Assembly: GCA_003602285.1 (NCBI GenBank)
Contig: QZVU01000004.1
Location: 297,976 to 361,975, forward strand
DNA from: Arthrobacter frigidicola
GTDB lineage: Bacteria; Actinomycetota; Actinomycetes; Actinomycetales; Micrococcaceae
Reading direction: 5' to 3'
Length of the DNA stretch: 64,000 bases
Below the pieces are notes generated by a model. The model saw only the letters and a program-made list of their open reading frames with translations, was not told where the DNA came from and did no database searches. Of the stretch, positions 24,999 through 33,259 are shown one piece after another; positions within the stretch are counted from its first letter, which is position 1, and every line of letters begins with the position of its first letter. Made by a program: the position numbers and the translations under genes.

Positions 24999-26429
24999 AT
25001 GAAAACGATTGAACGCGACGTCGTCGTGATCGGCGCCGGGCCATCGGGCCTGACCGCCGCGCGTGAACTGCGCAGGGCCGGCCACACTGTGGCTGTCCTC
25101 GAAGCGAGGGACCGGGTCGGAGGCCGCACCCAAACCGACGTCATCGACGGTGCCACCCTCGAGGTCGGCGGGCAGTGGGTCTCACCCGACCAGACCGCCC
25201 TGAAGGACCTGCTCGGGGAACTCGGCCTCGAGACCTACTCCCGCTACCGCGACGGGGAGTCGGTATACATCGGCGCCGACGGCACGGCTCGGCGTTATAC
25301 GGGAGAGTGGTTCCCGGTGGGAGAGCGCACCCGGGCCGAGATGGAACGCCTGACGGCACTGCTCGATGAGCTGGTGGAGGAAGCGGGGCCCGAGGCGCCC
25401 TGGGAGCACCCGCTCGCCCGTGCGCTCGACACCGAGTCCTTCGCCTCCTGGCTGCGCCGGCATTCCGACGACGAGGAGGCCTGCAACAACATCGGGCTCT
25501 TCATCGCCGGCGGAATGCTCACCAAGCCCGCCCACTCCTTCTCTGCGCTGCAGGCAGTGCTCATGGCCGCCACCGCCGGATCCTTCTCCAACCTCGTTGA
25601 CGAGAACTTCATCCTCGACAAGCGGGTGGTCGGCGGCATGCAGGAGGTCTCGAAGCGCATGGCGGCCGAGCTCGGTGACGATGTGTTCCTCAATGCCCCG
25701 GTCCGCACCCTCCGCTGGAGCGGCGGGACGGACGGCGGCGACGGCACCAGCGTCACCGCCGTCTCCGAGAGCCTCACGGTGCGCGCGCGGCGCTGCATCG
25801 TGGCCGTGCCGCCGAACCTCTACTCCCGGATCTCCTACGACCCGCCGCTGCCCCGGCTGCAGCACCAGATGCACCAGCACCAGTCGCTGGGCCTGGTCAT
25901 CAAGGTCCACGCCGTCTACGCCACGCCGTTCTGGCGCGCCGCAGGGCTCTCCGGCACCGGGTTCGGCGCCGGCTCCATCGTGCAGGAGGTGTACGACAAC
26001 ACCAACCACGGCGACGCGCGGGGAACCCTCGTCGGGTTCGTCTCCGACGAGAAGGCCGACGCAATGTTCGACCTGCCGCCGGAGGAGCGGCGGCAGCGGA
26101 TCCTCGAATCCATTGCCGCATTCCTGGGCCCCGAGGCCCTGACGCCCGAGGTCTACTACGAATCCGACTGGGCCTCCGAGGAATGGACGCGCGGGGCCTA
26201 CGCCTCAAGCTACGACCTCGGCGGGCTGAGCCGGTACGGCCGCCACCAGCACACGCCCGTAGGGCCGATCCACTGGTCCTGCTCGGACATCGCCGCCGAG
26301 GGCTACCAGCACGTCGACGGGGCGGTCCGCATGGGCCGGCGCACCGCACAGACCATCAGCAGCATCCTTGCTCCACTGCCCGGCACCGCTTCCGGTCCGG
26401 GTTCCCTCTTCACGAAGGTGACCCAATGA
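24999..26429 (+). CDS. puo: Putrescine oxidase (flavin monoamine oxidase family)
   Basis: A 476-residue FAD amine oxidase that deaminates putrescine to 4-aminobutyraldehyde, producing NH3 and H2O2. N-terminal Rossmann motif VVVIGAGPSGLTAARELRRA, then VLEARDRVGGRTQTD, and GGQWVSPDQTALKDLLGELG, which matches Micrococcus/Kocuria putrescine oxidase as I recall it; the C-terminal FAD segment is CSDIAAEGYQHVDGAVRMG. ATG 24999 follows AAGGAG; the much longer frame upstream is non-coding. Its TGA overlaps the permease ATG. It feeds the PatD/GabT route encoded 5 kb upstream. Confidence 0.92.
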   Translation: MKTIERDVVVIGAGPSGLTAARELRRAGHTVAVLEARDRVGGRTQTDVIDGATLEVGGQWVSPDQTALKDLLGELGLETYSRYRDGESVYIGADGTARRYTGEWFPVGERTRAEMERLTALLDELVEEAGPEAPWEHPLARALDTESFASWLRRHSDDEEACNNIGLFIAGGMLTKPAHSFSALQAVLMAATAGSFSNLVDENFILDKRVVGGMQEVSKRMAAELGDDVFLNAPVRTLRWSGGTDGGDGTSVTAVSESLTVRARRCIVAVPPNLYSRISYDPPLPRLQHQMHQHQSLGLVIKVHAVYATPFWRAAGLSGTGFGAGSIVQEVYDNTNHGDARGTLVGFVSDEKADAMFDLPPEERRQRILESIAAFLGPEALTPEVYYESDWASEEWTRGAYASSYDLGGLSRYGRHQHTPVGPIHWSCSDIAAEGYQHVDGAVRMGRRTAQTISSILAPLPGTASGPGSLFTKVTQ

Positions 26430-27970
26430 GCACAGAGGTACGCACGACCGGCCAGGGGACGGGCCTCAGCAGGAAGGGCCTCAGCGCGGGCGCCGTCGGC
26501 CTGCTGGGCGCCGTCGTCATCGGCGTCTCAAGCATTGCCCCGGCCTACACCCTGACCGCGGCCCTTGGCCCCACCGTCGCCGAGGTGGGGGTGAACCTTC
26601 CGGCCATCTTCCTCGTCGGCTTCGTCCCCATGCTCCTGGTGGCCCTCGGCTACCGCGAACTGAATAAGGCGATGCCCGACTCGGGCACCTCGTTCACCTG
26701 GGCCACGCGGGCCTTCGGCCCGTGGATCGGCTGGATGGCAGGGTGGGGCGCGATCGCAGCGACGATCATCGTCCTGTCGAACCTGGCCGCCGTCGCCGTC
26801 GACTTCTTCTACCTCATGCTCGCCCAGCTCACCGGCAACGAGGCGCTGGCCGATCTGACCCTGAACCTGCCGGTCAACATCGTCACCACCCTGATCTTCA
26901 TCGCGGCGGCCTGCTGGATCTCCTACCGGGGCATGGAAACGATCAAGACCGTCCAGTACGTGCTCGTCACCTTCCAGGTCATCGTGCTGGCCTGGTTCGC
27001 CATCGCCGCGTTCGCGCACGTGGCCAACGGCTCGGCCTTCGACGCCACCCCCATCAGCGCCGAATGGTTCAACCCCTTCGCCGTCGGGTCCTTCTCCGCC
27101 TTCGCCGCCGGCGTCTCGCTGTCGATCTTCATCTACTGGGGCTGGGACGTCTGCCTCACGATGAACGAGGAAGCAACGAACCCCAAGAAGACCCCGGGCC
27201 GTGCGGCAGGCGTCACCATCGTCGTCATCATGGCCATCTACCTGATCGTCGCGCTGGCCACGCTGTCCTTCGCCGGCGTCGGCGACGGCGAACTCGGCGC
27301 AGGCAACCCCGACAACCAGGGCAGCATCTTCGCCGCGCTCGCCGGGCCGGTCATGGGTCCGTTCGCCATCCTGATGTCGATGGCCGTCCTGAGCAGCTCG
27401 GCGTCCTCGCTGCAGTCGACCTTCGTCTCGCCGGCCCGCACGCTGCTCGCCATGGGTCACTACGACGCACTGCCGGCCAAGTACGGCACGGTCAGCCCCC
27501 GCTACAAGTCCCCGCGCTACGCCACGGTCGCCGCGGCCGTCGCCGCTGCCGGGTTCTACGTGGTGACCCGGGTACTCTCCGAGAACGCCCTGTGGGACAC
27601 GATCACGGCCCTTGGCATGATGATCTGCTTCTACTACGGCGTCACCGCCCTGGCCTGCGTCTGGTACTTCCGTGCCGAGGCCTTCCGTGGAGCGGGCAGC
27701 TTCCTCAGCAAGTTCCTCGCACCGCTGCTGGGCGGGGTCATCCTCCTGGTGATGTTCGTCAAGACCGCCATCGACTCGATGGACCCGGCCTACGGCTCGG
27801 GCTCGGAGGTCGGCGGCGTCGGCATGGTGTTCATTCTCGGCATTGGCGTTCTCCTGCTCGGTGCCGTGCTGATGGGCATCCAGTACCGGCGCAACCCCGG
27901 CTTCTTCAAGGGCACGGGGCTCCGCAAGGGCACCTCGCAGGACGCGTTCGATGACGTCCTGACCGACTGA
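26426..27970 (+). CDS. APC-superfamily permease, probably putrescine importer
   Basis: A 514-residue, roughly 12-TM transporter. APC features: GVSSIAPAYTLTAALGPTVA at the first helix, PDSGTSFTWATRAFGPWIGW, FIYWGWDVCLTMNEEATNPKKTPGRA. The start ATG overlaps the putrescine oxidase TGA (ATGA), so the two are translationally coupled; uptake of putrescine or another diamine is the natural role (inference). It shares the TetR operator. The frame ends at TGA 27970, followed by a near-duplicate of the stop context. Confidence 0.9.
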   Translation: MSTEVRTTGQGTGLSRKGLSAGAVGLLGAVVIGVSSIAPAYTLTAALGPTVAEVGVNLPAIFLVGFVPMLLVALGYRELNKAMPDSGTSFTWATRAFGPWIGWMAGWGAIAATIIVLSNLAAVAVDFFYLMLAQLTGNEALADLTLNLPVNIVTTLIFIAAACWISYRGMETIKTVQYVLVTFQVIVLAWFAIAAFAHVANGSAFDATPISAEWFNPFAVGSFSAFAAGVSLSIFIYWGWDVCLTMNEEATNPKKTPGRAAGVTIVVIMAIYLIVALATLSFAGVGDGELGAGNPDNQGSIFAALAGPVMGPFAILMSMAVLSSSASSLQSTFVSPARTLLAMGHYDALPAKYGTVSPRYKSPRYATVAAAVAAAGFYVVTRVLSENALWDTITALGMMICFYYGVTALACVWYFRAEAFRGAGSFLSKFLAPLLGGVILLVMFVKTAIDSMDPAYGSGSEVGGVGMVFILGIGVLLLGAVLMGIQYRRNPGFFKGTGLRKGTSQDAFDDVLTD

Positions 27971-27990
27971 GAGCCGACTGAGCACCGACC

Positions 27991-28034
27991 GGGCCGCCGG
28001 CGGATTCCTCCCCTGGAGGTTCCGCCGGCGGCCC
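27991..28034 (+). terminator. 14-bp perfect hairpin after the permease
   Basis: Arms GGGCCGCCGGCGGA (27991-28004) and its complement (28021-28034), loop 16 nt, no T-run. A second small hairpin (CCGCCG/CGGCGG) follows at about 28036-28053. The remainder of the 326-bp gap (27971-28296) has a CCTCCTG/CAGGAGG inverted repeat near 28080-28113 and no gene that I can see. Confidence 0.6.
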
Positions 28035-28296
28035 CCGCCGTTAAACCGGCGGTCACCACCGACACGGTCAATCCGTACGCCTCCTGGCGGCTCGACGGAG
28101 TCCGTCAGGAGGCTTACTATCGACGTACGGAACTCCCCGGATGGCGCGGACCTGCCGTGCGCCGCCACTGACCGGTCGACGGCGCGGCCGCCGATTCCGA
28201 CCGGTGGGCCCCCGCCGCAGTGCCCCAAGAGGGAGGGTCCGGCGGCCGGTGGGCGACGGCCGTCCATAGCGGCCAGCAAGTGCGAGGCGAGTCATC

Positions 28297-29316
28297 ATGC
28301 GGATCGGATTGATTGCAGGGCCGTGGCTTCCGGTTCCGCCGGAAGGGTACGGCGGTGTGGAGCTGATGGTCGACTCCCTCGCCCGGGGGCTCGCCGAAGC
28401 CGGCCATGAGGTGCTGCTGGCCGCACCGGCCGACAGCGGGTGCCCGGTCCCTCTGCTTCCGGACACCAAAGTGTCGGATCCGTCGACCCTGGGGATCACC
28501 GGCTCGGAACTGCCCCACGTCGCCCGCGCCTATGCCGGGCTAGCCGGGGTCGACCTCATTCATGACCACACCCCGACCGGACCCCTATACCGGCACCGGC
28601 CTCCGCACACTGCGGTGGTTGCAACCATCCACAACCGGCTGACTCCGGCCAGCCGGGAGTTGTACCGGGCCGCGGCACACGACACCGCCCTCATTGCGAT
28701 CTCCCGCAGTCAACTCAGCGGGTCGCCGGATATCCGGGTGGCCGCGGTGATCCACCATGGCATCGACGTTGCCAGGGTGCCGGTCGGCCGGGGCGAGGGC
28801 GGCTATGTCTGTTTCCTCGGACGGATGTGCGCCGAGAAGGGGGTTGTCGAAGCGATTCGAACCGCCCGTGCGGCAGAACTTCCCCTGAAGATCGCGGCGA
28901 AGATGCGCGAACCCGTCGAACTTCAGTACTTCCGCGATGCCGTTGAACCCATCCTGGGGCCGAATGAGGAGTTCCTGGGCGAGGTCGCCGACGGCGACAA
29001 ATATGCCCTCCTTGGGGACGCAATCGCACTGCTCAACCCCATCCAGTGGCCGGAACCCTTCGGGCTGGTGACGATCGAGGCCCTGGCCACAGGCACTCCG
29101 GTCGTCGCGACGCCGCTGGGAGCTTTGCCTGAAATCCTCGACCCCGGCGTGACGGGGTATTTCGCCGACACTCCGGGTGCGCTCGCGCCGCTCCTGGCGG
29201 CCGCCGCGGCACTCGACCGGGGCGTCATCCGGGCCCGCGCCGAGGAACGCTTCAGTGCGGAACGGATGGTCGATGAGCACCTGGCCCTGTACCTGCGGAC
29301 AGCGGCGGAGGGGTGA
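28297..29316 (+). CDS. GT4-family glycosyltransferase
   Basis: A 339-residue GT-B enzyme. N-terminal glycine-rich loop in PPEGYGGVELMVDSLARGLAEAG, middle motif GGYVCFLGRMCAEKGVVEAI and the C-terminal nucleotide-sugar site PEPFGLVTIEALATGTPVVA, LGALPEIL place it in GT4. It transfers a sugar from a nucleotide sugar; the acceptor is unknown. It is co-oriented with the amylo-1,6-glucosidase-like gene 99 bp downstream, a pairing that suggests trehalose/glycogen-type or stress-related carbohydrate metabolism (inference). Confidence 0.9.
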   Translation: MRIGLIAGPWLPVPPEGYGGVELMVDSLARGLAEAGHEVLLAAPADSGCPVPLLPDTKVSDPSTLGITGSELPHVARAYAGLAGVDLIHDHTPTGPLYRHRPPHTAVVATIHNRLTPASRELYRAAAHDTALIAISRSQLSGSPDIRVAAVIHHGIDVARVPVGRGEGGYVCFLGRMCAEKGVVEAIRTARAAELPLKIAAKMREPVELQYFRDAVEPILGPNEEFLGEVADGDKYALLGDAIALLNPIQWPEPFGLVTIEALATGTPVVATPLGALPEILDPGVTGYFADTPGALAPLLAAAAALDRGVIRARAEERFSAERMVDEHLALYLRTAAEG

Positions 29317-29415
29317 ACCGCGGCCTATTGCCGCGCAATCCGGGGTTGCGGGACCATGGACACGGGCGGTGGCCCTACGGCTTGTCGGTAGCGGAATATC
29401 GATCGGGAGCGGTCC

Positions 29416-31542
29416 ATGAGTGGATGGAATGCGGATAACGCTGCGGGCTCACCTGGCCTCGGCGCCGTCACTATTGTCGAAGGTTCCTCATTCTGCATAT
29501 CGGCCCAGAGCGGGGACATCCTTCCCGGCCTTCCCCAGGGGGCGTTCTACCAGGACACCCGCATCCTCTCGCGATGGCAGCTGACCCTGGACGGCTCCCC
29601 GCTTGAACCCCTGACCGCGCGCACCCGGGAACCCTACCGGGCAGTCTTCGTCGGCAGGCCGAGCGGAACCGACGGCGCCGACAGCCCCATCGTGGTGGAA
29701 CACGAGCGTGAGGTCGGCCCGGGGCTGCGCGATGACATCCGGCTCCGCAACTTCTCGCAGCGGCAGGTCAGCTGCCGCATCCAGATCCTGATCGACGCCG
29801 ACCTCAGCGACCTGTTCGAGGTGAAGGGTGGGCGGATACCCGCGTCGAAGGAAGGCGTACGGCAGGTCCGCGGGGACGAACTCCGGATTGAAGCGGTGCG
29901 GAACGACTCCCAGAGAGGGGTCGCGGTCAGCGCTCCCGGAGCAGTTGTCACCGAGGGGTCACTGCTCTTCCTGGCGGAACTCCAACCGCGGGGGTCGTGG
30001 TCGGCCCGGATCATCAGCACGCCCCTCGTCGAGGGTGTGGGTCCGGACGAGCCGTTTTCCCCGACCGCGGGGTCAGTGCACCATGTAGCGGCCCGGCGGC
30101 ATGCGGAGTGGGAGCGCGAGGTGCCCCGCCTCGCCATCAGCGCACGGAACGTCGAACGCGTCCTCACCCGCAGCCAGGAGGATCTCGGTGCGCTGAGGAT
30201 CTTCGATCCCGACGACCCCGGGCGTGCCGCCGTGGCGGCGGGAGCACCGTGGTTCATGGCGCTGTTCGGGAGGGACTCGATCCTCTCCTCCTACATGGCC
30301 CTGACGGTGGATCCCACCCTGGCCACCGGCACCCTCCAGACGCTGGCGTCGATGCAGGGGGAAAAGGTTGACCGGGCGACGGAGGAGGAGCCCGGGAGGA
30401 TCCTGCACGAGGTCCGGCTCGGGACCGGCGGCGGGCTGGCACTCGGGGAGAACCGTGCGTACTACGGCACCGCCGACGCCACCCCCCTCTTCGTGGCCCT
30501 CCTCGGAGAGTTGGGCCGGTGGGGACTGGCCAGCGACCTGCTCTCGGTTCTGCTGCCGCATGCCGACCGCGCACTGGAATGGGTCGAGCGTTACGGCGAC
30601 CGCGACGGCGACGGGTTCGTCGAGTACGGGCGGAGGAACAACCACGGACTGGTGAACCAGGGGTGGAAGGACTCCTGGGACGGCATCAACTTCGCCGACG
30701 GTTCCCTGGCCGAAGCCCCGCTGGCGCTGTGCGAGGTGCAGGCCTATGTCTACAGCGCATACCTCGGCCGGGCACTGCTGGCACGGCAGCTCGGCGATGA
30801 CGCGGGCGCCGCGAAATGGGCGCATAAGGCGGCGTACCTCAAGGCGGAGTTCAATGACCGGTTCTGGCTGCCGGACAGGGGCTACTTCGCGGTGGCGCTG
30901 GATAAGGACAAGAGACCCGTGGACGCCTGCGCCTCCAACATGGGCCACTGCCTGTGGCTCGGCATCGTCGATGCCGATAAGGCGCCCCCTGTGGTCGAGC
31001 GGCTCATGTCCGAGGAGATGTTCACGGGGTGGGGGATCCGCACCCTCGCCTCCGATATGGGCGCCTACAATCCGGTCAGCTATCACAACGGCTCCGTCTG
31101 GCCGCACGACACCACCCTGGTCGCCGCCGGCATCATGAGGTACGGCTTCGTCGAGGAAGCGGTGAGGATCGCCCGGGGCCTGTTCGACGCCGCCGAATAC
31201 TTCGACGGCCGGCTGCCCGAGCTTTTCTGCGGCTTCGCCCGCGACGAGTTCACCGAGCCGGTTCCCTTCCCCACGTCGTGTTCCCCGCAGGCCTGGGCGT
31301 CGGCCGCCCCGGTCCACCTTCTGCGCACCCTCCTGCGCTTCGACCCGCTCCTGCCGCAGGGCGAGGTGTGCCTGGCCCCGGTGCTGCCGGAGGAATTTGG
31401 AAGCGTCAGCGCCGGGAACGTGCGCCTCGGCGCGTCCCGCATCACCGTGCGCGGCGAGGCGGGCAACGGAACGCTCGAAGGGCTCCAGGCGGGCGTGAAA
31501 CACCGCCCCGCGCCCCGCGGTCCGCTGGAGGACCTCATCTAG
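29416..31542 (+). CDS. Amylo-alpha-1,6-glucosidase-like enzyme
   Basis: A 708-residue protein with an N-terminal bacterial glycogen-debranching beta-domain (FCISAQSGDILPGLPQGAFY, QDTRILSRWQLTLDG) and an (alpha/alpha)6 catalytic domain (AAGAPWFMALFGRDSILSSY, LVNQGWKDSWDGINFADGSL, SNMGHCLWLGI, YHNGSVWPHDTTLVA). Such enzymes hydrolyse alpha-1,6 branch points or related glucosides in the cytoplasm. There is no signal peptide. ATG 29416 begins MSGWNADNAAGS. It forms a carbohydrate block with the upstream GT4 and precedes a universal stress protein, compatible with a stress-induced set. Confidence 0.9.
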   Translation: MSGWNADNAAGSPGLGAVTIVEGSSFCISAQSGDILPGLPQGAFYQDTRILSRWQLTLDGSPLEPLTARTREPYRAVFVGRPSGTDGADSPIVVEHEREVGPGLRDDIRLRNFSQRQVSCRIQILIDADLSDLFEVKGGRIPASKEGVRQVRGDELRIEAVRNDSQRGVAVSAPGAVVTEGSLLFLAELQPRGSWSARIISTPLVEGVGPDEPFSPTAGSVHHVAARRHAEWEREVPRLAISARNVERVLTRSQEDLGALRIFDPDDPGRAAVAAGAPWFMALFGRDSILSSYMALTVDPTLATGTLQTLASMQGEKVDRATEEEPGRILHEVRLGTGGGLALGENRAYYGTADATPLFVALLGELGRWGLASDLLSVLLPHADRALEWVERYGDRDGDGFVEYGRRNNHGLVNQGWKDSWDGINFADGSLAEAPLALCEVQAYVYSAYLGRALLARQLGDDAGAAKWAHKAAYLKAEFNDRFWLPDRGYFAVALDKDKRPVDACASNMGHCLWLGIVDADKAPPVVERLMSEEMFTGWGIRTLASDMGAYNPVSYHNGSVWPHDTTLVAAGIMRYGFVEEAVRIARGLFDAAEYFDGRLPELFCGFARDEFTEPVPFPTSCSPQAWASAAPVHLLRTLLRFDPLLPQGEVCLAPVLPEEFGSVSAGNVRLGASRITVRGEAGNGTLEGLQAGVKHRPAPRGPLEDLI

Positions 31543-31677
31543 GACGGCGTTCTACCGGCCCGGGACACCGCGCCGCCGCGGTCAGGGGCGCGCCGGGCAG
31601 GCGATAGAGTGAAAGCCATCCTGCGCCGGCGCGGCCTTTCCGCTGCTCCGGGGCACCCGCCGAACGAAGGAAACCCC

Positions 31678-32520
31678 GTGCGCTACGTAGTCGGATACAC
31701 GGAAAACGACCGCGGCCAGGACGCCCTCGCGCTGGCGACCTCGCTTGCCTCCACCCAGGGGGCGCAGGTCGACCTGCTCACCGTGCTCGACCGGCCGCGC
31801 GCCGGCGGTACGGCCCCCGGCACGGACCGCGCCGAGGCCGCCCTCGCCCAGGCCGCCGCCGGTACCCCGGACCACGTCGCCGTAAAGACCCATGTGAGGA
31901 CGGCGGATTCGTTCGCCGAGGGCCTGCTCGAGGCCGCCCGCGAGTTCGAGGCGGAGCTGATCGTCATTGGCGCCTCGAGCAACGGACTGCTGCGGCGCTT
32001 CACCGTGGGCAGCGTCGCCAACGCCGTCCTTCACTCCTCGCCGGTGCCGGTGGCGCTCGCGCCGCGCGGCTACCGCCACCGCGACACCATCACCCGCATG
32101 TCCTGCGCCGTGGGCACCCGGGCCGGGGCCGGGGCGGTGCTCGATGTCGCCGTGGAATCCGCCGCCCGGCACGGGGTGCCGCTGCGCCTGATCTCGCTGG
32201 TGGCCCTGGACGTCAGCGACCCGACCGACTCGGGGGAGGCCGTGAACCAGGCCCACCAGCACGCCAACACGGTGCTCATCAAGGCCGTCGAGCAGCTTCC
32301 GCAGGGCCACGAGGCCACCATCGCCGTCGCCCATGGCAGGACCATTGAGCAGGCGATCGACGACGTCGAATGGGACGCCGGGGAACTGGTGATCGTTGGC
32401 TCGAGCCGCCTGGCCCAGCACAGTCAGCTCTTCCTGGGCTCAACGGCCAACAAGATGCTGCGCGCCCTGCCGGTGCCGATGGTCGTGGTGCCGCGCGACT
32501 GGAACCTCGCGGCGGCCTGA
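31678..32520 (+). CDS. Tandem universal stress protein
   Basis: A 280-residue cytoplasmic protein with two UspA domains. The ATP-binding signatures are VIGASSNGLLRRFTVGSVAN in domain 1 and VIVGSSRLAQHSQLFLGSTA in domain 2, each followed by PVPVALAPRG or PVPMVVVPRD. GTG 31678 is preferred because AAGGAAA lies just upstream and it starts VRYVVGYTEND; the frame back to 31609 lacks a ribosome-binding site. These proteins bind ATP and accumulate in stress and stationary phase. Confidence 0.9.
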   Translation: MRYVVGYTENDRGQDALALATSLASTQGAQVDLLTVLDRPRAGGTAPGTDRAEAALAQAAAGTPDHVAVKTHVRTADSFAEGLLEAAREFEAELIVIGASSNGLLRRFTVGSVANAVLHSSPVPVALAPRGYRHRDTITRMSCAVGTRAGAGAVLDVAVESAARHGVPLRLISLVALDVSDPTDSGEAVNQAHQHANTVLIKAVEQLPQGHEATIAVAHGRTIEQAIDDVEWDAGELVIVGSSRLAQHSQLFLGSTANKMLRALPVPMVVVPRDWNLAAA

Positions 32521-32584
32521 TCCGAGCCGCTGCACTAAGCAGGCGCTGACCGAACTCCTGGGTGAAGTAGGGGTAGTTCAAACA

Positions 32585-32602
32585 GAGTGGTAGATTACTC
32601 AC
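32585..32602. promoter_or_regulatory. TetR operator copy 1 overlapping a -10 hexamer
   Basis: GAGTGGTAGATTACTCAC lies immediately before the TetR ATG (32603). It is a near-palindrome (GAGTG/..ACTC) and matches, in reverse orientation with 2 differences, the site at 33223-33240 in front of the MFS gene. The -10-like TAGATT (32591-32596) sits inside it, 6 nt from the ATG. Confidence 0.75.
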
Positions 32603-33142
32603 ATGTCACCGCCCCGCATCCTCAGCACCTCGGAAGAGCGTCGCAGTGACATTCTAGCGGCCGCTACGCACGCGTTTGCGGGTGGCGGATATTGGGGGAC
32701 CAACACTACGGAGGTGGCCCGGGCGGCAGGCATCTCCCAGGCCTACCTGTACCGGCTCTTCGCTAACAAGGAGGAACTCTTTGTAGCCGTTATCGGCGAG
32801 GTGCGCCGCAGGCTCGAGCAAGAGATTTCCCGCGCCCTTGTCGGTGTGCAGCGGGGCGGCGAACTGAGAGCGCTGATGGCGGCCACCGACAGTGGCGCGC
32901 CCTCCGACCGGGATGCGGCGATGGTGCTGCTGCACGCCGCAGCCGCATCCAACGTCGAACCCATCGGGGCGGCAGTGCGCCAGTGCTACCGGGACCAGAT
33001 CCACTATCTTTCCGAGCGGGGACTAAGCGATGCTGATATTCGCTCGTACTTCGCTTGGTCCCAGTATGCAAACACTCTTGGTGCTGCTGGCATAGCTCCG
33101 GGTGGGGCAGATGCCGAACTGAGCCGCCTCCTCCGTTCCTAG
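32603..33142 (+). CDS. TetR-family regulator (MFS-linked)
   Basis: A 179-residue repressor. HTH: GGGYWGTNTTEVARAAGISQ, AYLYRLFANKEELFVAVI. Its ligand domain (AAMVLLHAAAASNVEPIGAAV, CYRDQIHYL) is recognisably related to the TetR at 38846-39406. ATG 32603 directly abuts an operator-like sequence that also covers a -10 hexamer, so the mRNA is probably leaderless and autoregulated. The same operator occurs before the downstream MFS transporter, indicating a drug- or metabolite-inducible efflux module. Confidence 0.9.
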   Translation: MSPPRILSTSEERRSDILAAATHAFAGGGYWGTNTTEVARAAGISQAYLYRLFANKEELFVAVIGEVRRRLEQEISRALVGVQRGGELRALMAATDSGAPSDRDAAMVLLHAAAASNVEPIGAAVRQCYRDQIHYLSERGLSDADIRSYFAWSQYANTLGAAGIAPGGADAELSRLLRS

Positions 33143-33222
33143 CCGTGCGGGATCGGCAGCATCCGTAGGGCCGACGGCCGAACCTTCCCCCCATCTTCAT
33201 CCCCACCATGCTCCTTTTATGG

Positions 33223-33240
33223 GTGAGTGATTTACCACTC
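33223..33240. promoter_or_regulatory. TetR operator copy 2, before the MFS gene
   Basis: GTGAGTGATTTACCACTC is the reverse complement of GAGTGGTAAATCACTCAC, 16 of 18 identical to the site at 32585-32602. It lies 19 bp upstream of the MFS ATG. Confidence 0.75.
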
Positions 33241-33259
33241 TATTCGAAAGGCTGAATCC

